Shown: piece after piece, positions 41,446-50,100 of the stretch | Layout: each line of letters begins with the position of its first letter | Numbering within the stretch: the stretch's first letter is position 1 | NCBI RefSeq assembly: GCF_022539315.1 | Contig: NC_066313.1 | Location: forward strand, 9,551,764-9,615,763 | DNA: 64,000 bases | Direction of reading: 5' to 3' | Source of the DNA: Serinus canaria | Lineage: Eukaryota > Chordata > Aves > Passeriformes > Fringillidae | Notes under the pieces: generated by a model | What the model saw: the letters and a program-made list of their open reading frames with translations, nothing else | Databases searched by the model: none | Told to the model about the DNA's origin: nothing | Program-made: the position numbers and the translations under genes

Positions 41446-44400
41446 CAACTTTGCTCTACTAAAGAGAGCACTGTAGAAAGGAGTGAGAGGAACTGAGGCA
41501 TCAATACACACTTGTACCCTTCTAGTATTTTTGTAGTTGTTGTAGTGTTGCATGCAACAAGAAGCCAACTTCATCCTGTGGCAAAATTACAATGACAGTA
41601 AGCCAAAATAACATTGCCTGCTTTCTCAGTGTTCTGTGAACTCAGCAGCACAATTCCTACAGATTTCAGTGGTGCCGAATCAGGACCTAAATTAATGGGC
41701 CTTATTTAATTATCCACTATAACAACAAAAGTTATTAACCATGGGTGATTAGCAGTTATTTTGTTAAGGAAAAGGTTTGAGGTGAGGACAACACTAAACT
41801 CAATCTTACTTCTGAACTTATAACTCCAACTGTTCAATTGTTGTCCACAATACATAATAGAAGACAGTTGTGAGAGTACAGATGGTGACACTAAAATACA
41901 CATCTGCAAATCTCTATTTCTATACAAATATTTTGCATTCGAAGATCTCAGAACTAACAGTCCACATGACTATCCTGCATAAAAGGCATCCTCAACATTC
42001 TCTCTGAAGAAGTGATTTAGGATCAGATCCTGTACCTGTCCACATACCAAAACAAATTGTTTTGAACATACAAGGCATGTGTACTGTCAAAACATAAGTA
42101 CAAAAATCCTCAGGCAACAATAAAAGGGAACTTTAAAAAATTCAGTTACATGTAAGAAACCAAAAAGCCAACATATTTATTTATTTATTTATTTGGCAAG
42201 AGCAAGTACTTGCCGTATTCTGCCACCTTCTTGTGAAATAAAGAGATCTCTACACAAAGGTAGAAAAGCACACCAGTAAGGGAGTCTCTTGGCAAGAAAC
42301 AGCATCAATATGATCACTAAGTATCCTCCCCAAGGTTGGTGTGAGAAGCGTGAACCAGATGGCAGCCACGGGAAGAGCATGCTCAGCCATGCCAGCTGAG
42401 ATAACAGATAAAACCTGACAGCAGTGTCCTCTTAGGTGGCTGAAACAGAATGCACAGAACCTGTTAGCAATCTATTTAGCCCAGATCAATATTTGAATAG
42501 CAATTCAAGGGTAACAAATGGTTAAAAAGCCATTGCATGCTCTTCAGTAATTTCCACTAAATGGTTCAGCAGTGGACAGAGCACGTCTCGAATTCAGGGC
42601 TATGAGCCCACATAGCATTGCTATGGTAAAGAGACTCCTGCAAATGGAGCTGACTGGACAGACCAGCCAAAGCCTCCTTTTTCTCTCATCACACTTTTCG
42701 GCACATCTCCTTGATACTTTTTATGCATCCTTAAAAATGTACTTTAATTCTTTTGTCTACTTTTAAGTTTGCATACCTTAGCCTGCATTGCTAAAACTCA
42801 ATTTCCCTGAGCAATATCAATCTCATCGTTACAGTGAGCTGGTAATGGAAGGATCATTGAAGTCAGTGCAACTCAGATAAAGGCTTAAAACCCCCACATT
42901 TCAACTTTTCCGGAAGATTTGTGGAGTATCAGATCTTCTGCAGAGCTCCAAATTACCAAAGACACAAACCAATGAACCTGGATTATCATTTACTTTTCAA
43001 GCAAATCCATCTCTGGAAGTACAATGACAGGGTTCCCTCCTTGCTTATCTTCTGCACATAAAAACATACTGTTGTAATGGCGACTTACAAGACAGATAGT
43101 AAAGAAAGCAGAATCTTAGGACTAATTCAGCAAAACCTGCCATCATAGGCATAAATTCATCCTTACTCAGCAAAGTTTTAAAGCCTATGATTAATATGAA
43201 ACACGTTTTTTAATTCATATTAACTTCTGCAAGACTGTGGCTAAGAGTTAGAAGCACTTAAATGCTCTGCAGAACTGGGTCCTATGGAAGAACAAGGTAA
43301 CAGAAACAAAACTGCAAACTCTCCAGAATTTTACTCTTAAGGCATTAAAATGCACACATTCCACAGAAGCAAAGGTTATCCATCAACAGCAAAACTCACA
43401 TGAGAGATCAAGACCCTGTCAGCTCAAATATTCACTGGAACAATATACTCCAGCTTTATATGTAAGCCATGTTCTCCAACAGGCAACAGGGACCTGCACA
43501 AGGCCACAGATGTGTAGCTCATTGGCATGAAGAAATAAAATGAATTTTTAAAAAATAAAAAGAAATACAGAATGTTTCAGCCACCACACCATTTCAGATG
43601 CACACTTTCCATTAAGAAGTGCTTTTGAGATATATAATATGGTGATAAAAGGCTGTCTTTTCAAAATTATTCTCATAGATCTTTACCACCTCCCATTCAA
43701 GAGCATCACACTTTTAGTTTTCAAGGGACTAAAAGCCAGCTCTGACATAAAAGATTGTCATCTTCATTAAAAGTACTTATGAGTCCTACCAGGCAAGAGT
43801 CTGGCTCGCCAATACCTGTGTTCACATCAGTTGTTACCTTTTAATATTTGTTCTTTTAAACGTTATCAATTATTGGAAAAAGGACAAAAACACACAGAAC
43901 AATGAAAGAACAATTAATTGAACACTATTAAAAATCCACATGTAATCAGCTCATTTAACTCCAGTAGCTGGTGGCTTACTTTATGGTGCAGATTCTGTCT
44001 AGTGAAGTGTTATGCTGTTTGAGGGAGTTCTGTCTGTATTTTGGTTTTGGGATTTTCTGTGTTTCATTTTTTCTTTGTTTGCTTTGTGTCAAGAACAATA
44101 ACCAAGACTGATAGCTAAAGAAAAAGATAATGGAAGTTATTCACTCATCAGAGTACAAGAACATGGGCAGGGTTACAGGAAAATCAAAAGCACAACAATG
44201 AAACCCCTAAAATCTACATACGTGTATGTGGCACCAGTTTTCTGCTACTTTCATTGAGCAGCGTAATTTTCACGTGTTCTAAAACCATGGACAGCAAAAA
44301 TAACTTTAGAAGAAAAATATTATCATTTTGATCTATAACACTTTTCAACTACTAAATAAAAGGAAACTTCACAGGGAAAAGGATGGTTAACATGCCTCAA

Positions 44401-44690
44401 ATGCTACAGTGTCCATGTCTGGACCTCTTGCCAAGAATAAAAACAAAAACAACCAGTTAAGCCTAACAACAAAACCCCCTCAAACCCAGAAATGCACTAA
44501 GAGGTAACTTTCAAACATAGGAAACAAACAAAGGACCCATAAACAAGAAGTCTGTTGGGTTTTGTCTTTTATTCTTAAACTAAAGCATCACAAATGGTGC
44601 TGATGTTGATAGAGTTCTTTTCAAAGCAACTAGTGGTACATGTCAGCCTAAGATGTGATTGTAATTACTATGCTTCTAAAGAGACAAAAG
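41446..44690. other. Intron 1 stretch, nothing recognised
   Basis: AT-rich unique sequence apart from the ATTT microsatellite. No CR1 copy and no exon-like signal. Confidence 0.45.
42175..42194. repeat. (ATTT)5 microsatellite
   Basis: Five perfect ATTT units. A four-unit run of the same motif lies at 44798-44813. Confidence 0.9.
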
Positions 44691-44699
44691 CACTGTGTG

Positions 44700-45270
44700 C
44701 CAAGCTTGCCTGCCAGGATTTCTTCAAAGCTACTTGTTAGTCATTTCGACAATAACAGCTTATATCTACTTGGTCATGATGTGCTATCCACAAAGCTATT
44801 TATTTATTTATTTCAGAGAGTTGTTAATGCAGGCAAACTTGACAGTCTCTGCAATATCTTCCCACAAAAGGGGAGTCTCACATATATTCCGGGAGCTGCT
44901 TGGCCATTTTTTTCCTAATGGTCCGGCTCTAAATTAGCTGTGTGCTTCACCTGCACCACCCCACCCGCATAGAGCTAAGCCAGAACAAACGTTCTACATG
45001 TGTTCCCCATGACAAAACTCGAATAAATTATGTCGTGCTCCTGTCGTTCCAGCAAGCTGGTTAATTGCATTTGTTTCATATATCTCCAAACAGACTGGTA
45101 CTTTAATTACATTCTGTAACACCAAGCTCCTCTGATTCACTCTGTCACTTTCACTGAGCACTTTAATTGTATTCCTTCTAGCTACATACAATTTTAAACA
45201 CTTACTAATAATTACATTTCTATAACCTGATGTTTGCAGTTTGTACACAAAGATACCTCCAATATCAGTG
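44700..45270. promoter_or_regulatory. Candidate conserved noncoding element in promoter-proximal intron 1
   Basis: Eight CpGs survive between 44747 and 45045 in otherwise AT-rich DNA. A homeodomain-like motif recurs four times in 160 bp: TTAATTGCATTT at 45061, TTAATTACATTC at 45103, TTAATTGTATTC at 45163 and TAATTACATTTC at 45209. It lies about 1.5-2 kb downstream of exon 1 in the sense of transcription. No repeat or coding similarity. Enhancer role is inferred. Confidence 0.45.
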
Positions 45271-46009
45271 GCCTTAAAGTTAAGTATCTTTTGTTACAGC
45301 AAGAAAAATAGAGCAAAGCACAAAACAAAATCCCTTCAGAACTATGATTGCACTGACAGACACAAATGTTCTGTTAAATCCTTTCACAGTTAAAACTTCT
45401 CCTGTTTAGTTTAGCATGTTCATACATTATGTAGAAATTTTCTTATCGACTGACAAAACCTAAGATTTAACTGCAGAGCGTATGATGCACCCAAGATAAA
45501 ACTGCACTTGAATCTGTCCCTCTTCTGTTTTGCCTCCTTTCTTGCTAGGGGGTGGTGGAGAAACACCCAAAGCGTTCTGTGACAACAAACAATAAACCCC
45601 GAGCCCTTGCCTTGGGACTGATATAGCAAATGCTGTCAACAGCTTCTTGGAACAAAGTTTGCTCTGACAGGCAGGCAGAAACATCCAGGGTCCCAGACAC
45701 TGCATTCACCTCAGAGGTAAAGGGCTGTTTAGCGCCTCTAATACCCAATGCTAGCCGGGCTGTCGAGCATTGGGGACCAGCACACCCTCTGTAGGGCGGG
45801 ATGCTCGCTCCTAGTCGTGGGCTTGAGCTGCTCTGGTGCATCCACGGCCTGCGCAGCAGCACAGCGCCCACCCCTACTCTGAAAGGCAATTTGCCCTTAC
45901 ACTGAAGTTCTCGCCCTGCTAAACCGTACTTCCCCGAGATGGTAATTTACAGCTCCCCATCCAGCACTTAAACTCGAAACCACAAGAAACATTGCCGAGC
46001 ACACCCAAA
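45271..46009. other. Intron 1 proximal segment, moderate GC
   Basis: Transition from AT-rich intron into the CpG island. Overlapping minus frames at 45420-45889 are open, but they have no acceptor/donor arrangement or known domain, so I do not call exons here. Confidence 0.45.
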
Positions 46010-46330
46010 GGGCAGGGGGAGGGGCCGGCGTTCATGAGGAAACCCACCCTTTCCCCAGACGTCGCTAAGCTCCATGCAAACCCTCCCTCCGGGGAGCTCG
46101 GCGTGAGGACGGAGCTGCAGGGGGGACGCAGCCGCCCCACCTGCCCGGCTCGGCGGAGAGGGGCGGAGGCGGAGCGGGGTGGTCGGGGCCGCGCCGCCGC
46201 CGCCGCCCCGCGCTCCCCGCCCTCCTCCTTCCCTCCCTTCCCGCCGCTCGCCAGCGCCGAGCGAGGCGGTGAGGGACTCTGGAAATCCGCCAGTCCGCCT
46301 CACCTGGAGCCCAGGCAGGGCTAACCTATT
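46010..46330. promoter_or_regulatory. ROBO2: CpG island segment A, 3' of exon 1
   Basis: Very GC-rich with dense CpG, GC boxes (GGGGCGG near 46160) and a GCC-repeat (GCCGCCGCCGCC near 46195). It lies within intron 1, downstream of exon 1 in the direction of transcription. It is part of the ROBO2 promoter island. Confidence 0.75.
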
Positions 46331-46731
46331 TATTTCATCAGCTGGCTCTACGCGTGGAAAGTTTAACAATAGAAGGCGGCAAAGTAATACCAGCTACAAC
46401 AGCGCTCTGCTTTTCCTTTCCCCTTCCCGCTCCCTACCCTCAAATAAAAGATTTATCACGGTAGTTTTTTACTCTTTGCTCGCCACCTCAAGCTGACATT
46501 ATTCCATTCATAAGCTGCTTTTCCATTAAGTTAGGAGACGGGAAGGGCTGCTTATTGGAAACATATATTCTCCCTCTTCCGATCCCTCCCTCCCCAAATA
46601 CCATTTTTATACCAGAAACAAACTTAGGGTTCTGTAACGTTAAAGCTTATAATGCCATCCATGTGCTGTCACAAATCAAATTCAGATGAAGGGGATTTCT
46701 GCACAGAAATATCTAAAATAAGCGAACTTAC

Positions 46732-46786
46732 CATAGACTTGTAAAAACGCAAATCCGAAGAGCAGGAGTGGCGTCAGCAGACCCAT
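46732..46786 (-). CDS. ROBO2: ROBO2 coding exon 1 (signal peptide), partial gene
   Basis: This is the first coding exon of the Roundabout guidance receptor 2. The minus strand reads ATG at 46786 followed by 18 codons, MGLLTPLLLFGFAFLQVY, plus the first base of a glycine codon. That is a classic secretory signal peptide: a short N-terminus, then a leucine/phenylalanine-rich core. A donor site, G|GTAAGT, follows at 46731-46726. The phase-1 end joins exactly to exon 2, giving ...[14 protein letters not shown], the known start of mature ROBO2. I chose this ATG because it has A at -3 and G at +4. A second ATG 8 nt upstream is out of frame and stops after six codons. ROBO2 is a single-pass membrane receptor for Slit proteins in axon guidance. 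The signal peptide differs from the mammalian short-isoform one as I remember it, which is normal for signal peptides. The exon is too short to have been found by ORF length, so the assignment rests on splice phase and position upstream of exon 2. Confidence 0.88.
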
Positions 46787-46794
46787 TTTGACAT
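46774..46794 (-). CDS. Overlapping upstream ORF of six codons in the ROBO2 leader
   Basis: ATG at 46794, 8 nt before the ROBO2 start, opens a different frame (MSKWVC) that stops at TGA 46776-46774, inside exon 1. The ATG has A at -3 but T at +4, weaker than the main start. Such overlapping uORFs usually reduce translation of the main frame. A regulatory role is inferred. Confidence 0.5.
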   Translation of the reverse strand: MSKWVC

Positions 46795-46841
46795 ATTAAA
46801 AACAATCCCGATCGCTTGCGAGACCAATTCCACAGAGATTT

Positions 46842-46891
46842 AAAAAAAGAGAAAAAAAGGGGAAAAAAAAGAGAAAAAAAGGAAAAAAAAG
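46842..46891. repeat. 50-nt uninterrupted purine tract (pyrimidine in the ROBO2 sense)
   Basis: A-runs of 7-8 separated by G, GG or GGGG, with no pyrimidine on the plus strand over 50 nt. In the ROBO2 transcript it would be a U/C tract about 50-100 nt before the start codon. Confidence 0.9.
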
Positions 46892-47299
46892 TATCCAAAG
46901 CCAGTAAGAGGTAGGTTCAAAAGTTTTCAGTTTCCTAGCAGCTACTTAAAGTGGAAAGGGAAATCTTCAATTCAAAAGCTGGAGATGCAAAGGTCTTGAA
47001 TGTGACACTTTTAGATCCATACAGATTAGAGAAGCAGCGAGTGAGCTCCGAAGGCTTCTGCTTTGCACACACGCTCCTTCCTAAATTCCCACCAATCCAG
47101 CCCAAGCAGGGGAATTATTCAAGTGTGTCTAAGACTCTCTTTAGGATCCATGGCAATCCAAAAGCAAGCTCTTTCTTCGGAAGACAAGGAGAGACTCTGA
47201 GAAAGGACCTGATTCCTAGAAAGTGCTCCACAAACTTCCCGGCACTTTGCAGGAAAACCATTGGTTTGGTTCGGCTATTTTGCCTTCCTCTCGCTCTCG

Positions 47300-47338
47300 C
47301 CCTCCCCCTACCCCCTTTCTCTCTCCCTTTCTCTCCCC
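47300..47338 (-). promoter_or_regulatory. Potential G-quadruplex on the ROBO2 sense strand
   Basis: Read on the minus strand, the G-runs are GGGG, GGG, GGGGG, GGGGG and GGG, with spacers of 7, 9, 2 and 1 nt. This is enough for a three-tetrad quadruplex in the promoter or leader. Confidence 0.5.
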
Positions 47339-47514
47339 AAATCAGTTCAAGCTGCAGAGTTTCTCACTTAACTTCCATAATAGGAACGCCCAGGCAATGT
47401 GCTACACGGGAGGGGAAAGGCTTGCTTTCTCAGCATCCCCTCAAAAGAAAAAAAGATAATGAAAAAAAAAAAATTAAAGCCGTGTCCCCTGCACCTCCCT
47501 CTTCACTGGCAGAG

Positions 47515-47935
47515 GAGCGGGAACTGTAGGAGGGCAGGACCCCGGCGCGGTGCCGCGGCTGCTGCCGAGCGGTGGCGGGGGCTGCGCGGAGTTCGGGGCT
47601 CTCCCGCCGCCGCGGCTCTCCCGGGCGGCCCCGGAGTCCGCCGCTCCTCTCTTCGCTCCGCTCCTCTCTCTCCTCCTCTCCCGCCGCCTCCGCCTCCCGC
47701 CGCCGCGGACACACCGGCTGGCAGGGAGAGGGAGGAGAATGAGCGCGGCTCCCGAGGCTGCCTGGGGAAGGGAGGCTGCGGGGTGTGGACTAAACCACTG
47801 CGCTCCACACCCACGCGTCCCTCTCTCTCTCCTCCCGGGCTGGGGAGATGGGGACGGCGATGCCAGCAGGCAGCCGCAGGGCTGGGAATCAGGATCGCTG
47901 CCTCCCCTCTACAGTTGGGTGTAGGTAGGATTTAC
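47515..47935. promoter_or_regulatory. ROBO2: CpG island segment B (core ROBO2 promoter candidate)
   Basis: Dense CpG with CCGCCGCCGCGG-type runs and pyrimidine-rich CTCCTCTC stretches. Long frames are open here on both strands (for example 47399-47986 plus, 47503-47814 minus), but they are low-complexity Ala/Arg/Pro/Gly products of the base composition, not genes. Confidence 0.7.
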
Positions 47936-48479
47936 ATGATTGCTTCTCACCGCTTCCTCTTTAATGGGCAGCTAATTTTTCGGTAAGTGATTTTCATGGA
48001 ACTGTTCTCTAATTATTCATTTTCCCTCTCGCGCGCTCACGCAGGCGCTCGGGAGTGAGACCCTTGAAAGGATATTCCCCAGGGATTTCTCTGCTGGCCC
48101 GCTCTGTGGAAAAGGAAGGGAATGTGGCAAATAAAATAAAACTCAAAACAAAAGGTCGCACGTGTCCCACAGAGCCGGCGGGCTCTGCCGAAACCCAGGA
48201 GCCTCCAGCCTCCCTTGGGCCCCTCGGATGCAGCGCAGCTCCCGCCAGAGGGAAAGTTTCGAGGTCCCCGGAGGCGGCAGTGACGGAGACGGGAGAACGA
48301 GCCGCCTCGCCCCCCAGGAGCCGGGAGAACAGCCCCTCTCCCACAGACGCTCGGAACAAACCCCGAAGCACCGCAGCAGAGAGAGGGAGGGACACGGGGG
48401 AAGGAGCCAGGCGGAGGAAAGTGGGTTGTAAGCGGCTCCTGGTGCCGGAGCGGGGCAGACCCCGAGAGGGGGCAACAGA

Positions 48480-49036
48480 TATCCCGTGAGGAGGCTGAGA
48501 CAGCCCGTGAGAGAGACAAAGATACCCAGTGAGGGGGAGCACTGACACCCCGCGATGGGAGCTGAGGCGCCCCGTGATGGAGCACACACCCTGTGAGGGG
48601 TCACAGCCAGCCCGTGATGGGGGCACAGACACCCCTAAAGGGGTCACACACACCCCGGGGGTCACAGACATCCCTGACGGGTCGCGCACAGCCCTGAGGG
48701 GACACAGACGCCCCGCTGGGGCACAGACATCCAGTGAGGGGTCACAGATACTCTGAGGGGACACAGACACCGTGTATGTAGAGGCACATAAACACCAAAT
48801 GAATGGTCGCAGACTCCCCATTAAAGGGACACAGGCACCCCGTTAAGGAGTAACAGACACCCTGGTAAGGGGTCGCACACACGTGTGGCCAGGGGTCACA
48901 GACACCCCGTTCAGTGGTGCCACGAGCCCCGTTAAGGGGACACACAAACCCCTCTAAGGGGTCGCACACACGCCGCGGTAGGACACAGATGCCCCGCTCA
49001 GGGGTCACCCGCCCCGCTCGGCGGTCACACACACAG
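48480..49036. repeat. GC-rich minisatellite, about twenty imperfect units
   Basis: Irregular tandem units of roughly 20-28 bp built from GGGGTCACAGACACCCC followed by GTTAA or GTGAG. Both the GGGGT...ACCCC part and the CCCCGTTAAGGGG junction (clearest at 48927-48939) are inverted repeats. The minus-strand frame of 270 codons over this region is a repeat translation (SVTP/GVCV-type periodicity) rather than a gene. Confidence 0.85.
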
Positions 49037-49099
49037 AGCCGGGGCGGCCCCGCTGTCCCGCCCGCCGCGGCCGGCGGCAGCGGCTCACGGTGAAGCCCG

Positions 49100-49114
49100 A
49101 GCGCCCCCTACTGT
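49100..49114 (-). promoter_or_regulatory. CTCF-like binding motif
   Basis: The minus strand reads ACAGTAGGGGGCGCT, which matches the CTCF core CCASYAGRKGGCRS except for the first C. It sits at the outer edge of the promoter CpG island. Confidence 0.5.
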
Positions 49115-49185
49115 CGGGCTGCGGGCAGCGGCCGCCCCCGCGCCCGCCGCTGCCTTTTGTCGCCGCGGCTTTGGGGTCCCGAAGG

Positions 49186-49551
49186 TTTCATCTGGCCTTG
49201 CTTCCCTTCCTTTTTCTTCTTTTTCTCCCCCCACCTTTATTTTGAATATGCTAGAGATTTATTCATTTAATAATTTCTTCACGTAAAGGATCCGAGCCGT
49301 ATCTGTGCATAATGTGCACTGCCCACACATACTCCCATAAATGGACCGCAAGTTAATTCTTCCTTAATTCTTGCGTGCAGTCAGTGACAGCTATTTTACG
49401 GTTCCCAAACGTTGCAGTGTCAGGGTTCTTTTAAGTGTCTGAAACGATTACAGCTACTTCATACCAAGCCAGATAACAATTCCAAAGCCTCTTGATGCAA
49501 ATCAGGAATGGTGTCCCCTTATACTCACAATACGCCCTGCAGATAAATACC
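49186..49551. promoter_or_regulatory. Upstream AT-rich segment with retained CpGs
   Basis: After the island the sequence turns AT-rich but keeps about eight CpGs between 49282 and 49450 (for example ACGTAAAGGATCCGAGCCGT). There is no repeat similarity. It may be a conserved promoter-proximal element. Confidence 0.3.
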
Positions 49552-50100
49552 ACAGAATCACAGAATGGTTTGGGTTGGAAGGGACTTTAAAGGTCATCTA
49601 GTTCTGAACCCCCTGCCATGGGCAGGAACACCTTCCACTAGACCAGGTTGCTCAGAGCTCATCCAGCCTGGCCTTGAACACTTTCAGGGATGGAGCATCC
49701 ACAATTTCTCTGGGCAACAGTGCCAGGGCCTCACCACCCTCACAATAAAGCATTTTTCCCTAATGTCTAATATAAACCTACTCTCTCTCAGTTTGAAGCC
49801 CTTGTCCTGTCACTCCATCCTCTTGTCAAAAGTCCCTCTCCATCTTTCCTGTGGGCTCCCTTCAGGTACTGGGAGGTCCCAATTAGGTCTCCCCAGAGCC
49901 TTCTCTTTTCCAGGTTGAACAATCCCAGTTCTCTCAGCCTTTAATCTGCCTGCTTCATCCCTCTGATCACCTTGGTGCCTCCTCTGGCCTGGCTCCAGCA
50001 GGTCCCTGTCCTTGCTGTGCTGGGAGCCCAGAGATGGATGCAGCCCTGCAGGTGGGGTCTCAGCAAAGCAGAGGAGAGGGGCGGAATCCACTCCCTCCTA
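49552..50100 (-). mobile_element. CR1 LINE fragment, about 550 bp, well preserved
   Basis: Starts ACAGAATCACAGAATGGTTT and runs through the complete CR1 3' region (CCATGGGCAGGAACACCTTC, CTGTCACTCCATCCTCTTGT, GCTGTGCTGGGAGCCCAGAG). It stays alignable to the 60303 copy over its whole length, so it is one of the younger copies in the window. Confidence 0.92.

Larger units (their letters stand above)
46787..47514 (-). promoter_or_regulatory. ROBO2: ROBO2 5' leader and proximal upstream region
   Basis: AT-richer stretch between two GC-rich blocks. It contains the uORF, a 50-nt purine/pyrimidine tract, a minus-strand CCAAT (47260-47264) and a possible G-quadruplex (47300-47338). On the minus strand there is no ATG from 46795 to about 47017, which fits a leader. 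The transcription start cannot be placed from sequence alone. Confidence 0.6.
48025..49185. promoter_or_regulatory. ROBO2: CpG island segment C, upstream part
   Basis: GC-rich, CpG-dense upstream portion, separated from segment B by about 90 bp of AT-rich sequence. Its right half is occupied by a minisatellite, and its edge carries a CTCF-like motif. Confidence 0.65.

Noticed and set aside
45420..45889. Overlapping minus-strand frames just downstream of exon 1
   Set aside because: No matching acceptor and donor around them, and inclusion would break the exon 1 to exon 2 junction, which is already in phase.
46951..47529. 192-codon plus-strand open frame opposite the ROBO2 leader
   Set aside because: No recognisable domain. 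It runs antisense through the leader and pyrimidine-rich promoter sequence.
47399..47986. 195-codon plus-strand open frame over the promoter island
   Set aside because: Low-complexity Pro/Ala/Arg product of CpG-rich DNA, with frames open on both strands. A noncoding divergent transcript is more plausible than a protein.
48009..48821. 270-codon minus-strand open frame in the upstream CpG island
   Set aside because: Its first half translates the minisatellite and its second half is GC-biased sequence open in several frames at once. No domain, no conserved motif and no splice context.
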